From: Paenibacillus andongensis
Lineage (GTDB): Bacteria; Bacillota; Bacilli; Paenibacillales; NBRC-103111
Direction: 5' to 3'
DNA: 64,000 bases
NCBI RefSeq assembly: GCF_025369935.1
Contig: NZ_CP104467.1
Coordinates: 1,805,001-1,869,000 of the forward strand
The notes below the pieces were generated by a model. It was not told the DNA's origin and ran no database searches. It was given only the letters and a program-made list of their open reading frames with translations. Each line of letters begins with the position of its first letter. The stretch's first letter is position 1. Of this stretch, positions 53,076-60,588 are shown one piece after another. The position numbers and the translations under genes were made by a program.

Positions 53076-55121
53076 GTGATGCTCAAAAAAGTAATAGCGA
53101 CGGGTCTTGCTTTCGTTATGATCATGGGAAGCGGTACAGCAGTTCTAGCCAAAGATAATGGAAATGGAAATGGAAATGGCCATGGCAATAAAAAAGATGA
53201 CAGTAAGGTTGAGATTCATCTTACCTTTGACGATTTGCAAAGTGCGGAATGGGCGATACGCTATATCGCGAGCTTAGCATCGAAGCGTGTGTTTGAAGGG
53301 TATGAGGATGGTACCTTTAAGCCTCATAATACGGTTTCCCGAATCGAAGCGATTACGGCTGCCGTTCGTTTGATGGGACTTCGCAGCCAAGCAGAATCAG
53401 CAGCAGAAATGAGCACTCATTTGAATTTTAAAGATGCGGATAAAGTTCCTTCTTGGGCTGTCGGTTATGTAGCTGTAGCTTTAGAAAATGATTTATTTTC
53501 GGAAAATGACGATATGGTTCAGCCTCAAAAGGAAGGTGACCGGCTCTGGGCAACGACACTTTTAGTTAAAGCATTGAAGTTGGAAGCTCAGGCGAAAGCG
53601 AAAATGAACACGACGCTGCCGTTTAAAGATGCGAAGCAAATTCCTGCAGGCGCTGTGGGTTATGTAGCTGTTGCTATTGAGAAAGGTTTGATCGACGGTT
53701 TCGAAGACAATACATTTAGGCCTAATCAACCGGTAACACGGGCTCAGCTCGCAGCTTTGCTTGATCGTACCGGCGGTCAATTGCCAGACCAAGGGAATAA
53801 CACGATAGATGGAACGGTAAGCAGGGTTGTAACCAACAACACGCTTAGTATCACAAGTTCAGGTGCAACATCAACTTATCCGCTGCATCCAGACGTTTTC
53901 ATTTATCGGAACGGATCCAAAGTGAGCGCATCTGCCTTGCAAGTCGGGGACGTAGTGAAAGTACGTACATTTAATGGTCAGATTGTATTCATCGAAGTGA
54001 CCAATGCCGTGCAATCGATTATCTACAGCGGTACCGTAAGTGCAGCAGTTACGAATAATACATTAACGCTAACGAAGGCTGGAGCTACCTCTACACTACC
54101 GCTTCATCCAGATGTCGTGGTTTATCGTAACGGTATTAAGGTGAATGCGGTAGACCTCAAAGTTGGTGATGAAATTAACATTCGCACTTCGGATAATAAA
54201 GTCATCTACATTGAAGTCACCAAATCGATTGTACCTATTTCAAGCAGCGGGACAGTTAGTGCGACTGTTAATAACAATGTGCTGAAGCTTACGAAATCGG
54301 GCGTTACCACGGAGTATACCCTGCATCCAGATGTGGTCATTTATCGAAACGGTGTGAAAGTCACTGCAGGCTCTCTGTTGATTGGCGATGAAGTGAATGT
54401 TCGCACATCTGACAATAAGGTCATTTTCATTGAAGTAACACAAACAGCACAAGCCATTACAAATAGCGGTACAGTTAGCGCAGTCGTTAGCAATAACGTA
54501 CTTAAGCTTCAGAAGTCAGGTGTTACATTTGAATTAACACTTCACTCGGATGTTATCGTCTATCGCAATGGGTTGAAAGTCAATGCTTCCGATCTGAAAG
54601 TTGGAGACGAGGTCAATATTCGCACTTCCGAAAATAAAGTCATTTATATTGAAGTGACCAAAATGGTTCAACCCATAACAAACAACGGTACGGTCAGTGC
54701 ACTGGTGAGCAACAATGAACTGAAACTTTCGAAGTCGGGAGTTACAACTGCATTCACACTTCATCCGGATGTCGTTGTCTATCGAAATGGCGTGAAGGTC
54801 AGAGCTGTTGATTTAAAAGTAGGCGACGAAGTCGATATTCGCACTTCGGATAATAAAGTCATTTACATTGAAGTCACCAAAATGATTGATGCGAATTTGC
54901 CATTTGAGCTTTTAGGAAAGTTAAAAGGAACTACCCTCAATGCCCAAGGTGAGCTTGCAACGATTTCCATCGCACAAACCATTAATGGTAGGGAACAAAC
55001 AACGATCTATCAGGTATCCTCTGGTGTCACGCTTTCCGGCAACCTGGCCTTATTTAAGGAAGGGAATCTTATCCAGCTAAATGGAGTTAATAGGCTCGTA
55101 ACCTCCATCACGATCAAATAA
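53076..55121 (+). CDS. S-layer homology domain protein with five 73-residue repeats
   Basis: 681 residues. Signal peptide LKKVIATGLAFVMIMGSG through VLA, then a short NG-rich spacer, then three SLH modules (about 50-110, 118-175, 182-235; e.g. FEGYEDGTFKPHNTVSRIEAI and DGFEDNTFRPNQPVTRAQLAA), which anchor to wall polymer. Five repeats of exactly 73 residues follow (starts 246, 319, 392, 465, 538) with the core LHPDVVVYRNGxKV and VGDEVNIRTSDNKVIYIEV, and a final distinct domain. GTG 53076 or ATG 53079 is the start. Cell-surface protein; repeat function unknown. Confidence 0.88.
   Translation: MMLKKVIATGLAFVMIMGSGTAVLAKDNGNGNGNGHGNKKDDSKVEIHLTFDDLQSAEWAIRYIASLASKRVFEGYEDGTFKPHNTVSRIEAITAAVRLMGLRSQAESAAEMSTHLNFKDADKVPSWAVGYVAVALENDLFSENDDMVQPQKEGDRLWATTLLVKALKLEAQAKAKMNTTLPFKDAKQIPAGAVGYVAVAIEKGLIDGFEDNTFRPNQPVTRAQLAALLDRTGGQLPDQGNNTIDGTVSRVVTNNTLSITSSGATSTYPLHPDVFIYRNGSKVSASALQVGDVVKVRTFNGQIVFIEVTNAVQSIIYSGTVSAAVTNNTLTLTKAGATSTLPLHPDVVVYRNGIKVNAVDLKVGDEINIRTSDNKVIYIEVTKSIVPISSSGTVSATVNNNVLKLTKSGVTTEYTLHPDVVIYRNGVKVTAGSLLIGDEVNVRTSDNKVIFIEVTQTAQAITNSGTVSAVVSNNVLKLQKSGVTFELTLHSDVIVYRNGLKVNASDLKVGDEVNIRTSENKVIYIEVTKMVQPITNNGTVSALVSNNELKLSKSGVTTAFTLHPDVVVYRNGVKVRAVDLKVGDEVDIRTSDNKVIYIEVTKMIDANLPFELLGKLKGTTLNAQGELATISIAQTINGREQTTIYQVSSGVTLSGNLALFKEGNLIQLNGVNRLVTSITIK
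53811..54905 (+). repeat. five 219-bp in-frame tandem repeats
   Basis: The 73-residue protein repeats keep an identical 219-bp period without insertions, while the DNA has diverged between copies; copies 2 and 5 share the longest conserved stretches. Confidence 0.85.
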
Positions 55122-55126
55122 TAAGC

Positions 55127-55163
55127 GAAAAGAAGCCCAAAAGTTTATGGGGCTTCTTTTTTT
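55127..55163 (+). terminator. intrinsic terminator of the S-layer-domain gene
   Basis: AGAAGCCC and GGGGCTTCT pair around about ten bases, followed by a T run. Confidence 0.85.
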
Positions 55164-55181
55164 AGTAGATAAGAAAGTATA

Positions 55182-55252
55182 AGTTTTAACCTTTTGCTTC
55201 GCAGCTACCTTGACAAACGCGCTCGTCCTGAAGGACGACGGAGTCGTTTATC
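55182..55252 (-). repeat. dispersed repeat, copy 2
   Basis: Inverted relative to 9671-9742. Read on the minus strand: GGATAAACGACTCC, hairpin TCGTCC/GGACGA, GCGCGTTTGTCAAGGTAG, GCGAAGC. AGTATAAGTTTT flanks it on both sides as a direct repeat (55175-55186 and 55268-55279). Confidence 0.75.
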
Positions 55253-55283
55253 CGTGTGTACGCTAAAGTATAAGTTTTGGGGG

Positions 55284-55365
55284 GAGCGAGCTTTAACGAG
55301 AAGGAGGGCTGTGGTTATGGTAAGCCTGCAATTGTGCAGGCTTTTTTTCTTTGAATAGCTCGCTC
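55284..55365 (+). ncRNA. nested hairpin element with terminator and tiny open frame
   Basis: GAGCGAGCT (55284-55292) and AGCTCGCTC (55357-55365) are perfect inverted arms enclosing AAGGAGGG, a 13-codon frame from ATG 55317 (MVSLQLCRLFFFE), and a perfect 8-bp terminator hairpin AGCCTGCA-ATTG-TGCAGGCT with a T run (55323-55349). A second copy of the inner hairpin follows at 55375-55396. Looks like an attenuator or small RNA, but no gene follows within 300 bases. Confidence 0.45.
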
Positions 55366-55716
55366 TCATAAATTCCTGCAATTGTGCAGCCTTTTGCGGT
55401 CTTTTCTACTTTCAGGATGGAAGGGATGAAAATTCCTAGGAGGTAATAGCAGGCTTTTCCTCTTTTCATACGATTTTAGCAAAAATACCTGCACTTTCTC
55501 GCAGTTATTATGGGCAGTTAATTAATCGTTCTCCTCACGGCTAAATGCTAAAGCTCCTTATACACCGGCGAGCAGCAAGTAGTCCCTTACAAAGGAACCT
55601 GCAAATAATAATCGTGTAATTAAAGCTTTACCCCAAGGACCAGAAACTGAGCCTGAAGTTTTTCTTGTGCCTAATAGGAAGTGGTGAACATATACGTTAG
55701 TTACAAAAAAAGCCCT
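55366..55716. other. gene-free stretch
   Basis: Apart from the degenerate hairpin copy at 55375-55396 and further CTGCA-containing stretches near 55485-55505, I see no open frame with a ribosome site, no promoter and no RNA gene. It is probably decayed intergenic repeat sequence. Confidence 0.5.
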
Positions 55717-55721
55717 TCAAT
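55701..55721 (-). terminator. short terminator after the MerR-like gene
   Basis: Minus strand AGCCC and GGGCT pair around eight or nine bases, followed by seven T. Confidence 0.55.
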
Positions 55722-55902
55722 AATGGGCTAGGATAACAGCGATATCTCTATCATTAAATTGAAGGGTACCCTCTTCTGATTTCGTAAAGCTATACCCTCT
55801 GGATTCAATATAATGGCACAGTCTAAGCAGAATTTTGGGCTCTATATTCAGAAGCGTTGAAAGTGAAAAAATGTTTTTTTGATCATTGGTTGCTTCAACC
55901 AT
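55717..55902 (-). CDS. small MerR-like helix-turn-helix protein
   Basis: 61 residues. FSLSTLLNIEPKILLRLCHYIESRGYSFTKSEEGTLQFNDRDIAVI follows the outline of a MerR/RacA-type winged helix (helix-turn-helix then wing then YxxxDl), here quoted as IEPKILLRLCHYIESRGYSF. No effector domain, so at most a DNA-binding unit. GGGAGGT precedes the ATG. A short hairpin with a T run follows the stop. Neighbour to gerE; whether it acts in sporulation is unknown. Confidence 0.6.
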   Translation of the reverse strand: MVEATNDQKNIFSLSTLLNIEPKILLRLCHYIESRGYSFTKSEEGTLQFNDRDIAVILAHY

Positions 55903-56044
55903 TTAACATAATGACCTCCCTTATCATGAATTGTATATGTATCATAGTACATGCCCCAAGTCACTTGTTGTCGAAACATCGGGTTAACAAAACTTTCAAT
56001 ATTTGGTACTATAGATAGTTTCTAACCAACTCGCCAAACATAAA

Positions 56045-56082
56045 AGCCCTTGAATCCTCCACAAGGAGGCTCAAAGGCTTAC
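56045..56082 (-). terminator. terminator of gerE
   Basis: Minus strand AGCCTTTGAGCCTCC pairs imperfectly with GGAGGATTCAAGGGCT, followed by TTTTATG. Confidence 0.75.
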
Positions 56083-56104
56083 ATGGATCCCTATACTGAC
56101 GGAA

Positions 56105-56326
56105 TCAGATCTTTAATTCCCCAAGCTTGATCAGTTCTACAACCGCTTGTGAACGACCCTTTACGTTCAGCTTTTGCATGACGTTAGAAATGTGATTTCT
56201 CACAGTCTTTTCGCTAATGAAAAGCTGCTGCGCGATATCTTTCGTGGTTTTGTCTTGTACCAAGAGTTCGAATACTTCTCTTTCGCGGTTAGTAAGTAGA
56301 AATTTGTTTTTGTGGTCGCTGCCCAT
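56105..56326 (-). CDS. gerE: late sporulation regulator GerE
   Basis: 73 residues, the usual size: a LuxR-type helix-turn-helix alone (LTNREREVFELLVQDKTTKD, ISEKTVRNHISNVMQKLNVK). In Bacillus GerE acts in the mother cell with sigma-K to set coat gene expression. AAGGAGG precedes the ATG at a slightly long distance. Monocistronic with its own terminator. Its presence, with gerM, shows that the organism forms spores. Sensor-less short LuxR proteins of other roles are the only alternative. Confidence 0.9.
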   Translation of the reverse strand: MGSDHKNKFLLTNREREVFELLVQDKTTKDIAQQLFISEKTVRNHISNVMQKLNVKGRSQAVVELIKLGELKI

Positions 56327-56518
56327 GGATGTGTGTCACCCCTCCTTGCTCGGGTATTGGGAAATACAAGGTTTAGGGATACAGTCAAAATTAGTTTATG
56401 AAGGGCTGGTGTCAATGGTGCGGTATATGCATAAAAATAGGCGATATCCGCTTTTGAGTTTCTTTCCGAGGCGTGGTAAGCTAAAATGAGGCATTTCTTT
56501 TGAACAAAGGGGGCTCAA

Positions 56519-57223
56519 ATGATGTTCAGGCGTGATTATTTTATGCGGCAGATTGAGCAAATGACCGTGGTGCTGCATCGCATACTTTTTAATAAGGAAC
56601 ACATCCCTTTAGAAGATGCCCAGCAGCAGCTAGATGAAGCAAGTCGCCATCTATTGGGGCTGAATATTCGCTCTTTGCAGGCATTATCGAGTAAGGATAT
56701 TCTTGATTTATTGTCTTATCATGGCAGCGTGGATACGGCCAAAGCACTGGTGCTTAGCGATATGTTTGTGGGCCATGGTGATCTGCTTCAGCGGCATGAC
56801 CAGACGGACGAGGTTTATCAGGCTTATCTGAAATCCGTTGATTTGCTGCTTCATCTATCGCTCTCACCCGAGGTTGAGCCTATGGATGAAGTGAACGATG
56901 AAATCAAGGCTCGATTGAACCAGAGCTTGGAACGACTTCAAGGATGGATCATCCCGGAGGAGATCAAGAGGCTTCTTTTCGCGCATTATGAGAAACAAGG
57001 CAATTATGCCAAAGTAGAGGATGTTATATTCCATTATATAGAAGATCATCCGGACAGATCCGTAATCCTCGAACGAGGAGTAATTTTTTACGAAAAATTA
57101 ATGGGTATGGAAGAAGAACTCTTGCAAGCAGGCAATTTTAGCAAAGAAGAAGCGTTAGATGGTCTGCGTATTGTGAAGCAAAAATTGCAATTATTGGATA
57201 GTCCTAACATGGATAAATCGTAG
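56519..57223 (+). CDS. DUF6483-like protein
   Basis: About 234 residues, all-helical: RRDYFMRQIEQMTVVLHRIL at the N-terminus and later TPR-like stretches (YEKQGNYAKVEDVIFHYIED). No signal peptide or catalytic motif. I believe it belongs to a Paenibacillaceae family of unknown function (DUF6483), from memory. ATG after GAACAAAGGGGGCTCAA. 19 bases before a methyltransferase gene, so probably cotranscribed. Confidence 0.6.
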   Translation: MMFRRDYFMRQIEQMTVVLHRILFNKEHIPLEDAQQQLDEASRHLLGLNIRSLQALSSKDILDLLSYHGSVDTAKALVLSDMFVGHGDLLQRHDQTDEVYQAYLKSVDLLLHLSLSPEVEPMDEVNDEIKARLNQSLERLQGWIIPEEIKRLLFAHYEKQGNYAKVEDVIFHYIEDHPDRSVILERGVIFYEKLMGMEEELLQAGNFSKEEALDGLRIVKQKLQLLDSPNMDKS

Positions 57224-57242
57224 AAATTGAAGGTGTAAAGAA

Positions 57243-57974
57243 ATGGCTTGGTATCAGAAAAGTTTTGGGAATGATTATTTAATGGTTTATAAACACAGAG
57301 ATTTGCAAGGTGCTTACCATGAAGTGAAAAAGATGATCGATTGGCTGGGGCTCGAGCAAGGGGCTGAAGTGCTTGATTTATGCTGCGGCATGGGCCGCCA
57401 TTCCATGGCACTGGCTGAGTTCGGTTACGATGTAACGGGCGTGGATTTATCCGAAGTCCTTTTGAATGAGGCGGTTAAGCTAGACGATGGAAAGCATGTA
57501 ACCTGGCTGCGCGGCGATATGCGTGAAGTACCGCTCGATCGGCAATTCGATGCTGTCGTGAATTTGTTTACATCATTTGGGTATTTTGATGAGGATGAAC
57601 AGAATGAGAAGGTGCTTCATGAAATTCATCGGCTTCTAAAAGAAGGAGGCCATTTCATCATCGATTTCTTGAACCCGGTTTATGTTCAGATGAATCTCGT
57701 TTCTCAATCGGAACGTACGGAAGAAGATCTATTGATTCGTGAAGAAAGAGCCATTGAAGAGGGCTATGTGCGTAAACGGATTGTTATTTCGCAAAAGGGT
57801 ACGGCTGATCGGTATTATCTGGAGCAGGTTAAGTTGTATGATCGATCAGCGTTTGAAGCTATGCTGATAAAAGCGGGTTTACATATTGATCATGTATACG
57901 GCGAATATGATGGACAAGCTTATGATGCTGAGGCGTCTAGCCGATTGATTTTTGTAGGGCATAAGGAAGGATGA
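57243..57974 (+). CDS. class I SAM-dependent methyltransferase
   Basis: 243 residues. Motif I VLDLCCGMGRHSMALAEFG, then DVTGVDLSEVLL (binding the ribose), GDMREVPL, and VVNLFTSFGYFDEDEQNEKVL with FIIDFLNP. Complete Methyltransf_25/UbiE-like fold. Substrate not predictable. GAAGGTG precedes the ATG. Middle gene of a likely three-gene operon (DUF6483-like, methyltransferase, MBL hydrolase). Confidence 0.85.
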   Translation: MAWYQKSFGNDYLMVYKHRDLQGAYHEVKKMIDWLGLEQGAEVLDLCCGMGRHSMALAEFGYDVTGVDLSEVLLNEAVKLDDGKHVTWLRGDMREVPLDRQFDAVVNLFTSFGYFDEDEQNEKVLHEIHRLLKEGGHFIIDFLNPVYVQMNLVSQSERTEEDLLIREERAIEEGYVRKRIVISQKGTADRYYLEQVKLYDRSAFEAMLIKAGLHIDHVYGEYDGQAYDAEASSRLIFVGHKEG

Positions 57975-57984
57975 GTACTCGGAA

Positions 57985-58962
57985 ATGAACATCGTGACTG
58001 AACATACGGATGAGATCACGCAAGTGAAAGTTCCGCTGCCCTTTCCTCTGCGTTGGGTGAATGCTTACCTCGTACGAGGTAAGGGCGGGTATACCGTGAT
58101 TGATCCGGGGCTCCGCACCCCGGATGCGGAAGCGCTCTGGCAGCAGGTGCTGCAGGAGCGCGGGATCGGTTTCGAGCACGTGGAGCAGATCGTGCTCACC
58201 CACCACCATCCCGACCACTATGGGATGGCGGGTTGGTTCCAGGAGCGCACGGGCGCGCCGGTCCTCCTTTCGGAGACCGGTCTAGCGCAAGTGCAGCTCC
58301 TGTGGGGCCCGGAGCAGCCGATGTCGGCGCTGCTCCTGACGCTCTTTGCCCGGCACGGCTTCCCGGAAGCCGGACTGATGGAGATGACGAAGCACATGGA
58401 GAGCTTCGTCTCGCTGGTGTCGCCGCAGCCGCAGGTGACGCTGCTGCGTGAAGGGCCCGTGCGCCTCGGGGACCGCGTGTACGAAGCCATCGAGACCCCC
58501 GGCCATGCCGCGGGGCATCTCTGCTTCTACGACGCCGCGGCGGAGGTGATCTTTTGCGGCGACCATGTCCTGCCGCAAATATCGCCGAACGTTTCCTTCC
58601 TCCCGCAGGTGGAAGAAAACCCGCTCGGCGCGTACCTCAGCAGCCTGCAGGAGATCGGCAGGCTGCCTGTGAAGATGGCTTACCCGGGGCACCGGGAGCC
58701 TTGGTCCGGCTTTGGCGCACGCGCAGAGGAGCTTGTGCGCCATCATCATGAGCGGCTTGCGCTCATGGAGGGGCAGCTAAGCGCGCCGCTTAGCGCTTAT
58801 GAAGTGTGCCGTGCGACGTTCGGCGACCGGCTGAGCATACATCAGATGAGGTTCGCGCTGTCGGAGACGATCGCTCACCTCATCCTGCTGGAAGCCGAAG
58901 GCCTCATTGGGCAGGTAGACCCCGCCGCGGAGTTTATTCAATATATCGCGATATCGAAATAA
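57985..58962 (+). CDS. MBL-fold metallo-hydrolase
   Basis: 325 residues. Metal ligands in THHHPDHYG (the HxHxDH motif), ETPGHAAGHLCF and FCGDHVLPQ, then a distal histidine in YPGHREPW. The last about 90 residues form a winged-helix-like tail usual in this subgroup. Hydrolyses a thioester or ester of unknown nature. From about 58090 the gene is markedly richer in G and C than its neighbours, with GCG/GCC and CTC/CGC codons; the first part and flanks are not. Ends in a strong terminator. Confidence 0.87.
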   Translation: MNIVTEHTDEITQVKVPLPFPLRWVNAYLVRGKGGYTVIDPGLRTPDAEALWQQVLQERGIGFEHVEQIVLTHHHPDHYGMAGWFQERTGAPVLLSETGLAQVQLLWGPEQPMSALLLTLFARHGFPEAGLMEMTKHMESFVSLVSPQPQVTLLREGPVRLGDRVYEAIETPGHAAGHLCFYDAAAEVIFCGDHVLPQISPNVSFLPQVEENPLGAYLSSLQEIGRLPVKMAYPGHREPWSGFGARAEELVRHHHERLALMEGQLSAPLSAYEVCRATFGDRLSIHQMRFALSETIAHLILLEAEGLIGQVDPAAEFIQYIAISK

Positions 58963-58967
58963 ATACG

Positions 58968-59010
58968 GAAAGCCTCTAAAACCCGGTATATGGTTTTGGA
59001 GGCTTTATTT
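58968..59010 (+). terminator. intrinsic terminator of the MBL operon
   Basis: AAAGCCTCTAAAACC pairs with GGTTTTGGAGGCTTT over 15 bp (one wobble), then a T-rich tail. Confidence 0.9.
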
Positions 59011-59048
59011 TTTTCAGGGAGTATAAATCGTCTAGTCCATTTCATTTT

Positions 59049-59170
59049 ACGGAACTAGGATCCGCTATTTTAGAAAGCATGTGTATTTCGATTCTAACGG
59101 AACTAGAATCCGCTATTTTTGGGAAAGCATGTGTATTTCGATTCTAACGGAACTAGAATCCGCTATTTCA
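59049..59170. repeat. tandem repeat of about 48-50 bases, 2.5 copies
   Basis: ACGGAACTAGAATCCGCTAT opens each unit (59049, 59097, 59147); the first two continue with AAGCATGTGTATTTCGATTC. The third is cut short. The rest of the gap to 59339 has related AAATAAGG fragments and no gene. Confidence 0.8.
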
Positions 59171-59339
59171 AGAAAATAAGGCTTTTTGAATCAAAAACAG
59201 TGAATTAACGCATCCTCGTTCCTCTTGCGCATCAAAACGGGCGTTTTTAGGCAAATAAGGCATTCACGTTCCGTTAATAGCTTACCGGAGATAACTAGCT
59301 TCCTACTCTTTTGAAGCCAAAAGGGAGGATACACCAGCC

Positions 59340-60302
59340 TCACTTCAAAGGCTTACTATAAGTAGGAATATTATTATGCGCCAACCGGCCACAGGCGGCA
59401 GCTACGATACCGCACACCATATCATCGATAAACGTATTGCATTTTCCTTCGGAATGATCGCTATCGAGGTCTTTAATAATCCCGATTTTCTCTTTGTCGA
59501 GGTATCCGAAATTCGTGAGTGCAATGGTCCCATACATAAGTGGAACGGCTGTCGCGATGCTTTCATCAACCCCGAAAAGCCCCTCGTCTTGTCCGACAAT
59601 ATGATTATATTGCGGGTTGAATTCTCCTGCTTCGACGGCTGTATCAATTTTGATCGCCAATTGGAGAGCATGGAATGTTTGTTGTTTTCGTAATACGGCA
59701 AGGACATGCTCTTCACAAAGGCTGCGCTCCATATCCGGATTATAAGGCCGTTGAAGTTGATCCAGAATATCCACCATGTCTTCCAATGCCACGCCTCTTG
59801 ATGCGAACAGTGCTAGGTTACGTTCGGTATAATCCTCTTTCACATTTTCAGAAATGATTGAACTGGCCGTTGATGCAACAATGGCGCAGATCCCTTTGGA
59901 AATGAAAGATTTAGGTCGTTTGGTCGGAAAGAAGAAGCGGAATTTACAATCCATAAATCCGAAAAGAGAAATCGCGCCGCTGCCATATAAACCGCAAATG
60001 GACATTGCGATGGTACGATGAACATTATAAGCAGGGTCCTTCATGCTAGCTAGCAGCTCGGAATCATGCTTGACCTTCTTTTGCAGCTCCATGAGCGTGG
60101 ACATCACGTTATAGGTTTCTGTTTTGCTTAATACACCTAGTAGAGTTGTTGTGATCGTCTCATACGGAATTTTTTTAATTCCTTTAATCTCGACGAGTAG
60201 GCGAGCAACGGCTTCTTCGATGACAGCTTGGGAATAGTGACTGAACACTTCTTCACGGAATTCATTGAAAATGTTTGCTTTTTCTTTAAGGAATGTTCGC
60301 AT
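59340..60302 (-). CDS. PgpA/YutG-like protein with N-terminal domain
   Basis: 320 residues. The C-terminal half resembles phosphatidylglycerophosphatase A of the YutG type: LALFASRGVALEDMVDILDQ, HALQLAIKIDTAVEAG, DEGLFGVDESIA, LTNFGYLDKEKIGIIKDLD and NTFIDDMVCGIVAAACGR. The N-terminal 160 residues have two stretches rich in small and hydrophobic residues (AMSICGLYGSGAISLFGFMD, GICAIVASTASSII) and look like a related, diverged domain. Could dephosphorylate phosphatidylglycerol phosphate, but the fusion is longer than YutG. TTTGGAGG precedes the ATG. Confidence 0.65.
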   Translation of the reverse strand: MRTFLKEKANIFNEFREEVFSHYSQAVIEEAVARLLVEIKGIKKIPYETITTTLLGVLSKTETYNVMSTLMELQKKVKHDSELLASMKDPAYNVHRTIAMSICGLYGSGAISLFGFMDCKFRFFFPTKRPKSFISKGICAIVASTASSIISENVKEDYTERNLALFASRGVALEDMVDILDQLQRPYNPDMERSLCEEHVLAVLRKQQTFHALQLAIKIDTAVEAGEFNPQYNHIVGQDEGLFGVDESIATAVPLMYGTIALTNFGYLDKEKIGIIKDLDSDHSEGKCNTFIDDMVCGIVAAACGRLAHNNIPTYSKPLK

Positions 60303-60588
60303 CGCATTGCCTCCAAATTAGGTCAATTGTTTATTTTTGAGTATAGCATATCTTTAAAAAGATGCCGAAAGCAGCTCCCGCGATTTGACTTATTGTCATG
60401 TCTTACTGGACGCCGCAGGGCTTAATTTCCGGTGCAGGACTTTTTTTCGAATGTGGACAAAAAGTAGTTATAAATCGGACAAAGCCTCGTATACATAATA
60501 ATACGAAAAAGCAGTGTACAGGCCATGTTAAGAAAATATAGGCAGATGCTTCTTTTGTCTACGAAAACTTGGAGGAGGAAATAAGCTA
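60303..60588. other. divergent gap between PgpA-like gene and gerM
   Basis: No gene. TCGTAT/ATACGA at about 60487-60506 is a small dyad around CATAATAA, which could be a sigma-E-type -10 for gerM; I am not confident of it. GGAGGAGG lies before gerM. Confidence 0.3.

Noticed and set aside
53811..54905. CRISPR array
   Set aside because: The repeats are in-frame protein repeats of 219 bp, without short identical repeats and unique spacers.
58233..58749. Long antisense and alternative frames in the MBL gene
   Set aside because: They follow the G+C-rich composition only; the MBL frame has clear metal-binding motifs.
59049..59170. CRISPR-like repeat
   Set aside because: Units are directly adjacent and have no variable spacers.
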